Positions 25,779-35,146 of a stretch of 35,146 nucleotides of DNA are shown here, one piece after another. Numbering within the stretch: position 1 is the stretch's first letter; each line of letters starts with the position of its first letter. The stretch is from Streptomyces sporangiiformans (lineage in GTDB: Bacteria; Actinomycetota; Actinomycetes; Streptomycetales; Streptomycetaceae). Position numbers and translations under genes: made by a program. The stretch spans positions 1 to 35,146 of the forward strand of contig NZ_VCHX02000329.1 in the NCBI RefSeq assembly GCF_005768555.2, in the 5' to 3' direction. The notes beneath the pieces are model-generated. The model ran no database searches and was not told where the DNA came from. It saw only the letters and a program-made list of their open reading frames with translations.

Positions 25779-26452
25779 TCAGCTCTTGGCCACGAGTTCC
25801 TTGAGCGCGATGTTGAGTTCCAGGACGTTCACCCGGGGCTCGCCCATGAATCCGAGGGTGCGGCCCTCGCTGTGCTCGCCGACCAGCTTCTCCACCTGGT
25901 CGAGGGGCAGACCGTTCTTCTCCGCGACCCGGTGCACCTGGAGGTCGGCGTACTCCGGGGAGATGTCCGGGTCCAGGCCGGAGCCGGAGGACGTCACCGC
26001 GTCGGCGGGGACGTCGGACGGCTCGACCGTGTAGCCGGCCACCGAGTTGTCCTTGACGACTGCGGCTTTGGCCTCCTTGACCCACTTGATCAGCTCTGCG
26101 TTGTCGCCGGAGCGGTTGGTGGCGCCGGAGAGGATGAGCTTGTACCGGGTGTTGACGCTGTTGACGCCCAGACCGTTCTGCGGACGCCCCTGGAACCACT
26201 TCAGGTCGGGCTCCGGGGTCTCCTCGCCCTTCTTCAGCGGCAGGTTGTAGGACTGCCCGATCAGGGAGGAGCCGACCACCTTGCCATCCGCCCTGATCTC
26301 CGAGCCGTTGGCCTCGTCGTTGAAGAGCGCCTGGGCGACGCCGGTGACGACCAGCGGGTAGACGACCCCGGTGACCAGGGTCAGTACGAGCAGGGCCCGC
26401 AGGCCCGCGCTGAGCAGCCGGGCAGTTTTCACAAGGGAGTTGTTCATGTCCT

Positions 26453-26456
<4 letters not shown>
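25779..26456 (-). CDS. kdpC: KdpC, potassium-transporting ATPase subunit C
   Basis: This 225-residue subunit stabilises the KdpFABC pump. One N-terminal membrane helix (about 18-42, LRALLVLTLVTGVVYPLVVTG) is followed by an extracytoplasmic domain with the family segments SSLIGQ, FQGRP and SGSGLDPDISP. The GTG at 26456 overlaps the kdpB stop in a GTGA and has GGAG just upstream; an ATG at 26447 is a less likely start because its ribosome site would be too close. At about 225 residues it is somewhat longer than the E. coli protein (190). Confidence 0.92.
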
Positions 26457-28584
<2,128 letters not shown>

Positions 28585-28588
<4 letters not shown>

Positions 28589-30303
28589 CCCGCCAGCCCC
28601 TCGGCGAGCGGGCCCAGCGCGAGGGCCGGGAAGTAGGTCAGACCGGTGATGATCAGGATCGCGCCCACCAACAGGCCGGTGAACAGCGGCTTCTCGGTGC
28701 GCAGCGTCCCCGCCGTGGTCGGGACCGGTGTCTGCTCGGCGAGCGATCCGGCGAGCGCCAGCACGAACACCATCGGCAGGAAGCGGCCGAGCAGCATCGC
28801 GATGCCGAGGGTGGTGTTGAACCACTGGGTGTCCGCGTTCAGCCCGGCGAAGGCGGAGCCGTTGTTGTTGGCCGCCGAGGTGTAGGCGTACAGGATCTCG
28901 CCGAACCCGTGCGCACCGGAGTTCGTCATCGAGTGCGCCGGGGTCGGCAGCGCCATCGCGAACGCGGTGAAGACGAGCACCAGCGCGGGTGTGATGAGGA
29001 TGTAGCAGGCGGCCAGCTTGATCTCGCGGGTGCCGATCTTCTTGCCCAGGTACTCGGGCGTACGGCCGACCATCAGCCCGGCGATGAACACCGCGATGAC
29101 CGCCATGATCAGCATGCCGTACAGACCGGAGCCGGTACCGCCGGGCGCGATCTCGCCCAGCATCATGCCGAGCATCGTGATCCCGCCGCCCAGACCGGTG
29201 AAGGAGGAGTGGAAGGAGTCCACCGCGCCGGTCGAGGTCAGCGTGGTCGACACCGCGAAGATCGACGACGAGCCGACACCGAACCGCGTCTCCTTGCCCT
29301 CCATCGCCCCGCCCGCGATGTCGAAGGCCGGGCCGTGGTGGGCGAACTCGGTCCACATCATCAGGGCGACGAAGGCGACCCAGATCGTGGCCATCGTCGC
29401 CAGGATCGCGTACCCCTGCCTGACCGAGCCCACCATGACGCCGAAGGTGCGGGTCAGGGAGAACGGGATGACCAGCAGCAGGAAGATCTCGAAGAGGTTG
29501 GTGAACGGCGTCGGGTTCTCGAAGGGATGGGCGCTGTTGGCGTTGAAGTAACCGCCGCCGTTGGTGCCCAGCTCCTTGATGGCCTCCTGCGAGGCGACCG
29601 CACCACCGTTCCACTGCTGCGAGCCACCCATGCTGTGCCCATTGAAGAATTGCCCGACCTCGTGGATGCCGGAGAAGTTCTGGATGACCCCGCAGGCCAC
29701 CAGGACGATCGCTGCGATCACCGCTCCCGGCAGCAGGATGCGGGTCACGCCGCGCACCATGTCGGACCAGAAGTTGCCCAGCCCACCGGTGCGCTTGGGG
29801 GTCCGCCCCGCTCCAGCGGAGCCGCGTGCTCGAGAGAAGGCGAAGCCGCGTACGAGGGCGACCGCGACGGCGATACCCACGGCCGCGGAGACGAAGTTCT
29901 GCACGGCCAGCCCGGCGGTCTGCACGACGTGGCCCATGGCCTGCTCGCCGTAGTACGACTGCCAGTTGGTGTTGGACACGAACGACGCGGCGGTGTTGAA
30001 CGCCTGGTCCGGGTCGATCGAGACGAAGCCCAACGAGCCGGGCAGCGAGCCCTGGATCCGCTGCAGCAGGTAGAGGAAGAGGACCCCGGCGGCCGAGAAC
30101 GCGAGGACTCCTCGCAGATAGGCGGGCCAGCGCATCTCGGTGTCCGGGTCGGCACCGATGCCCCGGTAGATCCACTTCTCCACACGCCAGTGCTTGTCGG
30201 AGGAGTAGACACGGGCCATGTAGTCGCCCAGGGGACGGTGGACGAGCGCCAGCGCCGCGATCAGCGCGAGCAACTGGAGTACGCCCGCAACAACAGGACT
30301 CAT
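28585..30303 (-). CDS. kdpA: KdpA, potassium-binding channel-like subunit
   Basis: This 572-residue membrane protein contains the four pore-loop repeats that select potassium: SNTNWQSY, TNGGGYFNANS, TLTSTGAVDS and SAANNNGSAFAG. About ten membrane segments surround them. The ATG at 30303 lies shortly after kdpF. In the loop before LGNFW, residues about 159-173 form a Gly/Arg/Ala-rich stretch (ARGSAGAGRTPKRTG) that looks longer than in KdpA proteins I know; its DNA (about 29786-29828) contains a short inverted repeat. Confidence 0.93.
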
Positions 30304-30311
30304 GTCGCGGC

Positions 30312-30401
30312 TCAGAACCTCTCCGGGAAGACCAGGGCGAGGATGAGATAGCCCAGCAGAGCGACGGCCACGACCAGGCCGACGACGTTCTCGACGGTCA
30401 C
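30312..30401 (-). CDS. kdpF: KdpF, 29-residue stabilising membrane peptide
   Basis: This 29-residue peptide has one hydrophobic helix (LVVAVALLGYLILALVF) and the conserved end PERF, typical of KdpF, which sits at the KdpA interface and stabilises the pump. It starts with GTG at 30401, overlapping the stop of the preceding small gene in a GTGA, and ends 8 bp before the kdpA ATG. Its 3' end (GGAGAGG) could also help as ribosome site for kdpA. Confidence 0.9.
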   Translation of the reverse strand: MTVENVVGLVVAVALLGYLILALVFPERF

Positions 30402-30481
30402 AGCTTCGTCACCCCCCTGGCGACGAAGGCCACCAGCGCGAACACCGCGACCGTGGTGATGACGAAGGCCAGGTCGGCCAT
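30398..30481 (-). CDS. 27-residue single-helix membrane peptide heading the kdp operon
   Basis: This small gene codes MADLAFVITTVAVFALVAFV followed by a short basic tail (ARGVTKL). It has one membrane helix and is KdpF-like in size but different in sequence. The ATG at 30481 has AGGAG 6 nt upstream, a better site than most genes here, and its stop overlaps the kdpF GTG start. It is therefore very likely translated and coupled to kdpF. I know no defined function; a second accessory peptide of the pump, or a helper that opens the kdpF start, are the options. Confidence 0.75.
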   Translation of the reverse strand: MADLAFVITTVAVFALVAFVARGVTKL

Positions 30482-30566
30482 CGCGAGCTCCTGGGTGAGA
30501 TTCGGAAATCCGTAAGAGGATCGGACGAGTAGAGGAAAACGCCTCTCAGGCCGGATCCGACCGCCG

Positions 30567-30615
30567 TTGACGACTCCCTTACGGACGCCCCGGCACCTTT
30601 GACGTGTCTCTAACG
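30567..30615 (-). promoter_or_regulatory. Candidate KdpE operator pair upstream of the kdp operon
   Basis: Two copies of a 17-bp motif lie exactly 32 bp apart: TTGACGACTCCCTTACG (30567-30583) and TTGACGTGTCTCTAACG (30599-30615), read on the plus strand. Each has two half-sites 11 bp apart, as expected for OmpR-type response regulators. The near edge is 86 bp from the first gene start. The same pair at the same spacing and orientation occurs before kdpE. Confidence 0.6.
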
Positions 30616-30635
30616 GCCGTTCTCCAGCGGCCGTC

Positions 30636-30697
30636 TTGGGTCCGCATCTTTGGTCCGCGTCCTTGGTCCGCATCCGTCCGCATCCTGGGTGCGGACC
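30636..30697. repeat. 13-bp direct repeats and hairpin in the kdp upstream region
   Basis: Plus-strand units TTGGGTCCGCATC (30636-30648), TTGGTCCGCGTCC (30650-30662), TTGGTCCGCATCC (30663-30675) and a short GTCCGCATCC (30676-30685) follow one another. GTCCGCA (30676-30682) then pairs with TGCGGAC (30690-30696). The array lies just beyond the operator pair. Confidence 0.65.
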
Positions 30698-30814
30698 GCC
30701 GTCGCGACCGGGCCGGGCGCTGACACTGTGTATCCGCCTCTGCCGCGCCGGCCACCTGCCTGCGCCCTCGCGGACAGGTCGGCCGGCGCCGGTTTCGTCC
30801 TGGACATCCGGATT

Positions 30815-30863
30815 TTGACGCGCCGCTGATGTCCGACCGCTGCGTCTTAACGCAAGCTTGACG
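30815..30863 (+). promoter_or_regulatory. Weaker operator pair upstream of the APC-like transporter
   Basis: TTGACGCGCCGCTGATG (30815-30831) and TTAACGCAAGCTTGACG (30847-30863) start 32 bp apart, the spacing seen at kdp and kdpE. The first half-sites match well; the second halves are diverged. If real, the transporter belongs to the same regulon. Confidence 0.4.
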
Positions 30864-30975
30864 CGGTCAGTGGCCTCATCCTTGGGCCCCTGCGTCACTC
30901 TCTGCTTACGCTGGTGCCGCCGTCCGTGTGATGGCCGAAATCCCGCAACGAGCCGCACATCAGGAGAGCACCTCG

Positions 30976-32925
30976 ATGGCCACCACCGAAGACACGCAGC
31001 CGAGCCGGTTGCGGACGTGGATGCTGAAGGGCCTCTCCGACATGGCGGGGAGCCACCAGGGTCCGCACGCCCAGCCCGAGCTCGCGCACAAGGGCCAGCC
31101 GTGGTGGCGCGTGATGTGCCTGACCGGCGTCGACTACTTCTCCACTCTCGGCTACCAGCCGGGCATCGCCGCCCTCGCCGCCGGCCTGCTCTCGCCCGTG
31201 GCCACCATCGTGCTCGTGATCGTCACCCTGGCGGGCGCGCTGCCCGTGTACCGGAGGGTGGCCGAGGAGAGCCCGCACGGGCAGGGCTCGATCTCGATGC
31301 TGGAGCGGCTGCTGACCTTCTGGAAAGGCAAGCTGTTCGTCCTCACGCTGCTCGGGTTCGCCGCCACCGACTTCCTGATCACCATTACTCTCTCGGCGGC
31401 GGACGCCTCCACCCACCTGGTCGAGAACCCGCACCTCAACAGCGTCCTGCACGACCAGCAGATGCTGATCACCCTCATCCTGGTCGCCCTGCTCGGCGCG
31501 GTGTTCCTCAAGGGATTCCTGGAGGCCATCGGCGTCGCCGTGGCTCTCGTGGGCGCCTACCTCGCGCTGAACGCCGTGGTCGTCGCCGTGGGCCTGTGGC
31601 ACGTGGTCACCGAGGGCCATGTCGTCACCGACTGGTCAACCGCCCTGACCGCCGAGCACGGCAACGTCTTCGCCATGATCGGCGTCTCCCTGCTGGTCTT
31701 CCCGAAGCTCGCCCTCGGCCTCTCGGGGTTCGAGACGGGCGTCGCGGTGATGCCGCACGTCGAGGGCGAGCCCGGTGACACCGAGGAGCGGCCGGCCGGC
31801 CGTATCCGGGGCACGAAGAAGCTGCTGACCACGGCCGCTGTGATCATGAGCGTGTTCCTGATCTGCACGAGCTTCCTCACCACGCTGCTGATCCCGGAGA
31901 AGGAGTTCGAGGAGGGCGGCAGCGCCAACGGCCGCGCGCTGGCGTTCCTGGCTCACGACTACCTCGGCAACGCCTTCGGCACGGTGTACGACGCCTCGAC
32001 GATCGCGATCCTGTGGTTCGCCGGCGCGTCCGCCATGGCCGGGCTGCTCAACCTGATGCCCCGCTATCTGCCCCGCTACGGCATGGCTCCGCACTGGGCC
32101 CGCGCCGTCCGCCCCATGGTGATCGTCTTCACCCTGGTCGGCTTTCTCGTCACCTGGATCTTCGACGCGGACGTGGACGCCCAGGGCGGCGCCTACGCCA
32201 CGGGTGTGCTGGTTCTGATCTCCTCGGCGGCCATCGCCGTGACGATCGCGGCCCGCAAGGCCCGCCAGCGCGGCTGGACCATCGCCTTCACCGTCATCTC
32301 GGCGGTCTTCCTCTACACGACGGTCCTGAACATCATCGAGCGCCCCGACGGCGTGAAGATCGGCGCCTGTTTCATCGCCGCCATCATCATCGTCTCCCTG
32401 CTCTCCCGACTCGCCCGGGCCTTCGAACTCCGTGTCACCCGCGTCGAGCTGGACACCATGGCGGAACGATTCGTCCGGGACATCGCCAGCCGCAGGATCC
32501 GGTTCATCGCCAACGAGCCCGACAACCGCGACATCACCGAGTACCGAGAGAAGATCGAGCAGATCCGCCACGACAACGACGTCCCCACCGCCGAGGACTT
32601 CGTCTTCGTCGAGGTCACCGTCACCGACCCCTCCGAGTTCGAGGCGGGACTGACCGTGCGCGGTGAGGTCCTGCACGGCCGCTACCGGGTCCTGACCCTG
32701 GAGAGCTCCTCGATCCCCAACGCCCTGGCGGCCCTGCTCCTCGACGTCCGCGACACCACCGGCCAGATCCCGCACATCTACTTCGAGTGGACCGAGGGCA
32801 ATCCCTTCGCCAACTTCCTCCGCTTCTTCCTCTTCGGCCAGGGCGAGGTCGCCCCCGTCACCCGCGAGGTCCTCCGCGAGGCCGAACCGGACCGGTCACG
32901 CCGGCCGCGGATCCACGTGGGCTGA
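30976..32925 (+). CDS. APC-superfamily transporter, candidate potassium importer (KimA-like)
   Basis: This 649-residue protein has about twelve membrane segments (roughly 55-480) followed by a soluble cytoplasmic domain of about 170 residues. The first helix motif TGVDYFSTLGYQPG has the unwound-helix character of APC transporters and recalls the DALSSVAYG segment of KimA. Length and the long cytoplasmic tail also fit KimA/KUP-type potassium importers better than ordinary amino acid permeases. It sits between the kdp operon and kdpE and shares a possible operator with them, so potassium uptake is my inference; databases may call it an amino acid permease. The ATG at 30976 follows CAGGAGAG; an upstream start at 30928 is less supported. 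Confidence 0.75.
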   Translation: MATTEDTQPSRLRTWMLKGLSDMAGSHQGPHAQPELAHKGQPWWRVMCLTGVDYFSTLGYQPGIAALAAGLLSPVATIVLVIVTLAGALPVYRRVAEESPHGQGSISMLERLLTFWKGKLFVLTLLGFAATDFLITITLSAADASTHLVENPHLNSVLHDQQMLITLILVALLGAVFLKGFLEAIGVAVALVGAYLALNAVVVAVGLWHVVTEGHVVTDWSTALTAEHGNVFAMIGVSLLVFPKLALGLSGFETGVAVMPHVEGEPGDTEERPAGRIRGTKKLLTTAAVIMSVFLICTSFLTTLLIPEKEFEEGGSANGRALAFLAHDYLGNAFGTVYDASTIAILWFAGASAMAGLLNLMPRYLPRYGMAPHWARAVRPMVIVFTLVGFLVTWIFDADVDAQGGAYATGVLVLISSAAIAVTIAARKARQRGWTIAFTVISAVFLYTTVLNIIERPDGVKIGACFIAAIIIVSLLSRLARAFELRVTRVELDTMAERFVRDIASRRIRFIANEPDNRDITEYREKIEQIRHDNDVPTAEDFVFVEVTVTDPSEFEAGLTVRGEVLHGRYRVLTLESSSIPNALAALLLDVRDTTGQIPHIYFEWTEGNPFANFLRFFLFGQGEVAPVTREVLREAEPDRSRRPRIHVG

Positions 32926-32955
32926 CCGGACCACGCGTGAGCCGCGCATCCGTAT

Positions 32956-32988
32956 CCGGGCCCGGTTGCTCCTCGCAATCCGGCCCGG
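32956..32988. terminator. Bidirectional hairpin between the transporter gene and kdpE
   Basis: CCGGGCC (32956-32962) pairs with GGCCCGG (32982-32988), and the stem continues through G-C and G-T pairs to TTGC/GCAA around a 5-nt loop, with a single C-C mismatch. It fills the 63-bp convergent gap and touches the kdpE stop codon. Confidence 0.65.
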
Positions 32989-33672
32989 TCACTTCTCGAA
33001 GCGGTAGCCCATGCCCGGCTCGGTGATGAGATGCCGCGGGCGGGAGGGATCCGGCTCCAGTTTGCGTCGCAGCTGGGCCATGTAGACCCGCAGGTAGTTG
33101 GTCTCGGTCTGGTACGCGGGGCCCCAGACCTCCTGAAGGAGCTGTTTCTGGCTGATCAGCCTGCTCGGGTGGCGGATCAGCACCTCCAGCAGATGCCACT
33201 CCGTCGGTGTCAGCCGCACGTCGTTCCCGCCTCGCCGCACCCGCTTCGCGATCAGATCGACGGTGAATTCGTCCGTGGTGACGATCGCGGTGGCGTCGGT
33301 GGTGTCCGCCTCCTCGGTACGGCGGACAGCGGCCCGCAGCCGGGCCAGCAGCTCGTCCATGCTGAAGGGCTTGGTGACGTAGTCGTCGGCTCCGGCGTCC
33401 AGAGCCCTGACCTTCTCCTCCGAGGTCTGGCGGGCGGACAGCACCAGGATCGGCGACCGTGTCCATCCGCGTAGCCCCTTGATCACTTCCACGCCGTCCA
33501 TGTCGGGCAGACCCAGGTCGAGCAGCACCACATCCGGGTGGTGGGCGGCGGCGAGCCGGAGCGCGGTGGCCCCGTCGGCGGCGGCATCCACGTCGTAGGC
33601 GCGCGCCCGCAAGTTGATCACGAGAGCGCGTACGAGCTGCGGCTCGTCCTCGACCACCAGCACCCGGGTCAT
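32989..33672 (-). CDS. kdpE: KdpE, OmpR-family response regulator
   Basis: This 227-residue regulator has a receiver domain with the acidic pair at residues 9-10, phosphoacceptor Asp52 (LLDLGLPDMDG) and Lys101 (VTKPF), then an OmpR-type winged helix ending in YLRVYMAQLRRKLEP and GMGYRFEK, which is diagnostic for KdpE. It activates the kdp operon when phosphorylated by KdpD. The ATG at 33672 is preceded by GGAGGA. Unusually it is not next to kdpD: the pump operon and the APC-like transporter lie between. Its own promoter carries the same paired motif as the kdp promoter, suggesting autoregulation. Confidence 0.92.
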   Translation of the reverse strand: MTRVLVVEDEPQLVRALVINLRARAYDVDAAADGATALRLAAAHHPDVVLLDLGLPDMDGVEVIKGLRGWTRSPILVLSARQTSEEKVRALDAGADDYVTKPFSMDELLARLRAAVRRTEEADTTDATAIVTTDEFTVDLIAKRVRRGGNDVRLTPTEWHLLEVLIRHPSRLISQKQLLQEVWGPAYQTETNYLRVYMAQLRRKLEPDPSRPRHLITEPGMGYRFEK

Positions 33673-33742
33673 CGATGTTCCTCCTTCATGCGCGCCTCCA
33701 TCCTGACAGTTCAGGACCGGCACGGCGCCCCTCCCCCAGTCG

Positions 33743-33791
33743 TTAACGGCTCCCATACGACGACCCGCTCACTCTTGACGCGCCCCATACG
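33743..33791 (-). promoter_or_regulatory. Candidate KdpE operator pair upstream of kdpE
   Basis: TTAACGGCTCCCATACG (33743-33759) and TTGACGCGCCCCATACG (33775-33791) are 32 bp apart, in the same orientation and at similar distance (71 bp) from the start as the kdp pair. A -10-like CAGGAT on the minus strand (33705-33700) lies 38 bp downstream of the near edge. Confidence 0.6.
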
Positions 33792-33815
33792 GCGAGGGGC
33801 GCGTCAAGAGTGAGC
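33767..33815 (-). terminator. 20-bp perfect hairpin between the acyl-CoA dehydrogenase gene and kdpE
   Basis: GCTCACTCTTGACGCGCCCC (33767-33786) pairs perfectly with 33796-33815 around a 9-nt loop. It begins 27 bp after the acyl-CoA dehydrogenase stop, so it can terminate that transcript. The left arm also contains most of the second operator copy of kdpE, so the element may have two jobs. Confidence 0.75.
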
Positions 33816-33841
33816 AGCCGGCGGAAGCCGATCGACGATGT

Positions 33842-35008
33842 TCACGCGTCGAGACCTCCTCGCTTGACGAGCTGGCTCGCGATGACGTTCCGCTGGATCT
33901 CGTTGGTGCCCTCACCGACGATCATCAGCGGGGCGTCGCGGAAGTAGCGTTCGACGTCGAATTCGGTGGAGTAGCCGTAACCGCCGTGGATGCGGACGGC
34001 GCTGAGGGCGATCTGCATGGCGGTCTCGGAGGCGAAGAGCTTGGCCATGCCCGCCTCCATGTCCACGCGGCGCCCCGCCTCCGCCTCCCGGGCCGCATAC
34101 AGGGTGAGCTGGCGCGCCGCCGTCAGCGAAGTGGCCATGTCCGCGAGGTAGTTGCCGATCGACTGGTGCCTCCAGATCGGCTTGCCGAACGACTCCCGCT
34201 CCTGCGCGTAGGCGAGGGAATCCTCCAACGCGGCCCGGCCGACGCCGAGCGCGCGGGCGGCCACCTGGAGGCGTCCGGTCTCCAGGCCTTTCATCATCTG
34301 CGCGAAGCCCTTGCCCTCGACCCCGCCCAGTACGGCATCGCCCGGCGCCCGGTAGCCGTCGAACGACAACTCGCAGCTCTCCACGCCCTTGTAGCCCAGC
34401 TTGGGCAGGTCGCGGGAGACGGTGAGGCCGGGTCCGTGCTCGACGAGCAGGATCGAGATGCCCTGGTGGGCGGGGGCCGCGTCCGGGTCGGTCTTGCACA
34501 GCAGGGCGATCAGGCCCGACCGCCGGGAGTTGGTGATCCAGGTCTTCGCGCCGTTGACCACATAGCTGTCGGCGTCCTTGCGCGCGACGGTGCTCATGGC
34601 CTGGAGGTCGGAACCGCCACCCGGTTCGGTGAGCGCCATGGTCGCGCGGATCTCGCCGGTCGCCATCTTCGACAGATACCGGCGCTTCTGTTCCTCGGTG
34701 CCGAAGTCCAGCAGCAGCTTGGCGACCACCGTGTGGCCGCCCATCGCTCCTGCCAGGCTCATCCAGCCGCGGGCCAGCTCCTCGGTGATGAGGACGTAGC
34801 ACGGGGTGGAGACCGGGGTCCCGCCGTATTCCTCCGGAACGACGAGACCGAAGATGCCGAGCCGCTTCATCTGCTCGATCAGGCCCTCGGGGTAGGTGTT
34901 GGCGTGCTCCAGATCCCGGACGACGGGCTTCACCTCCTTGTCCACGAAGTCCCGCACTGTCCTCACGATGAATCGCTCGTCCTCGGACAGGATGTCGAGG
35001 GTGCTCAT
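33842..35008 (-). CDS. Acyl-CoA dehydrogenase
   Basis: This 388-residue FAD enzyme introduces a 2,3-double bond into an acyl-CoA. Family signatures are ALTEPGGGSDL (FAD-binding), WITNS, and the C-terminal GEGTNEIQR, with Glu366 as the expected catalytic base. The chain-length preference cannot be read from sequence. The ATG at 35008 has AAGGAG 9 nt upstream. It lies 55 bp downstream of a CoA-transferase gene in the same direction, so an acid may be activated by CoA transfer and then dehydrogenated. It ends at a 20-bp hairpin. Confidence 0.88.
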   Translation of the reverse strand: MSTLDILSEDERFIVRTVRDFVDKEVKPVVRDLEHANTYPEGLIEQMKRLGIFGLVVPEEYGGTPVSTPCYVLITEELARGWMSLAGAMGGHTVVAKLLLDFGTEEQKRRYLSKMATGEIRATMALTEPGGGSDLQAMSTVARKDADSYVVNGAKTWITNSRRSGLIALLCKTDPDAAPAHQGISILLVEHGPGLTVSRDLPKLGYKGVESCELSFDGYRAPGDAVLGGVEGKGFAQMMKGLETGRLQVAARALGVGRAALEDSLAYAQERESFGKPIWRHQSIGNYLADMATSLTAARQLTLYAAREAEAGRRVDMEAGMAKLFASETAMQIALSAVRIHGGYGYSTEFDVERYFRDAPLMIVGEGTNEIQRNVIASQLVKRGGLDA

Positions 35009-35063
35009 GCCGTAACGCTCCTTGCTGAGAGGACCGAAGGGACTGACAGGTGGTCAGGAGTGC

Positions 35064-35146
35064 TCAGATGGCGCCGGAGGCCCGGAGGGCCTCGATGTCG
35101 GCCGTGCTGTGTCCCAGTTCGGCCAGGATGGTCTCGGTGTGTTGGC
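35064..35146 (-). CDS. CaiB/BaiF family CoA-transferase, C-terminal fragment (truncated by window edge)
   Basis: Only the last 26 residues are inside the window. They read QHTETILAELGHS then TADIEALRASGAI and a stop, the typical end of class III (CaiB/BaiF) CoA-transferases. These enzymes move CoA between carboxylic acids. The gene continues beyond 35146 and is likely co-transcribed with the acyl-CoA dehydrogenase. Confidence 0.75.
   Translation of the reverse strand, partial: QHTETILAELGHSTADIEALRASGAI

Larger units (their letters stand above)
30482..30975. other. Divergent kdp / APC-like transporter control region
   Basis: This 494-bp gap has no credible gene. It separates the kdp operon from the plus-strand transporter and holds promoters for both, paired 17-bp motifs on each side (30567-30615 and 30815-30863), a 13-bp repeat array ending in a hairpin (30636-30697), and a 7-bp hairpin (30613-30619 with 30628-30634). 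A possible kdp -10 is TCTACT on the minus strand at 30533-30528. Confidence 0.6.

Noticed and set aside
30650..30697. CRISPR-like array from the repeated GGTCCGCATCC units
   Set aside because: Units are 13 bp and contiguous, with no unique spacers and no cas genes.
30482..30975. c-di-AMP (ydaO-type) riboswitch in the transporter or kdp leader
   Set aside because: I looked for the conserved core elements of that riboswitch on both strands and could not identify them; a covariance-model search would be needed to be sure.
33842..35146. Acyl-CoA dehydrogenase and CoA-transferase as a glutarate branch of lysine degradation
   Set aside because: The family signatures are generic, the genes are 11 kb away from the lysine block with the kdp locus between, and nothing in the sequence points to glutaryl-CoA.

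Overview
The window is high-GC actinobacterial DNA, almost certainly Streptomyces: very strong third-position GC, many GTG/TTG starts with GGAGG-type ribosome sites, ROK, MarR and LysR regulators, a kdp potassium locus and GC-rich hairpin terminators. About 25 protein genes cover nearly all of it. I see no rRNA, tRNA, CRISPR array, insertion sequence or phage gene.

Layout. 1-4940: a xylose-type CUT2 ABC transporter (xylF, a single-domain xylG, xylH) followed by a ROK repressor, with a 19-bp palindrome upstream as candidate operator. 4985-7571: a Tat-exported isoquinoline-1-oxidoreductase-type molybdenum hydroxylase pair. 7963-10596: a SAM methyltransferase, a group II PLP decarboxylase and a divergent marR; the marR/decarboxylase promoter is a 15-bp repeat array. 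10620-22967: a catabolic block with a Glu/Leu/Phe/Val-type dehydrogenase, a D-2-hydroxyglutarate dehydrogenase-like flavo/Fe-S protein, two LysR regulators, a frameshifted APC permease, a DAO-family oxidase, an HglS-type 2-oxoadipate dioxygenase/decarboxylase and an ALDH7 (aminoadipate-semialdehyde) dehydrogenase. 23078-33672: the potassium region, kdpD, kdpC, kdpB, kdpA, kdpF and an extra 27-residue membrane peptide on the minus strand, then a KimA/APC-like transporter on the plus strand and kdpE, which lies apart from kdpD. 33842-35146: an acyl-CoA dehydrogenase and the tail of a CaiB/BaiF CoA-transferase.

How the genes fit together. The 10.6-23 kb block reads as the lower lysine route: pipecolate -> piperideine-6-carboxylate/aminoadipate semialdehyde (oxidase) -> 2-aminoadipate (ALDH7) -> 2-oxoadipate -> D-2-hydroxyglutarate (HglS) -> 2-oxoglutarate (flavo/Fe-S dehydrogenase). 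No aminotransferase is present for 2-aminoadipate -> 2-oxoadipate. The ELFV dehydrogenase, translationally coupled to the hydroxyglutarate dehydrogenase and keeping the acidic-substrate lysine, is a candidate for that step or for glutamate turnover.

The most notable non-coding signal is a 17-bp motif, TTRACG-N5-CWWACG, present as pairs exactly 32 bp apart in front of the kdp operon and in front of kdpE, with a weaker pair at the same spacing before the APC-like transporter. I propose it is the KdpE operator of a local potassium regulon. Also notable are a Streptomyces-type palindromic repeat inserted in frame in hglS, and four short tandem-repeat arrays (13, 14, 15 and 18 bp) at the 5' ends of genes.
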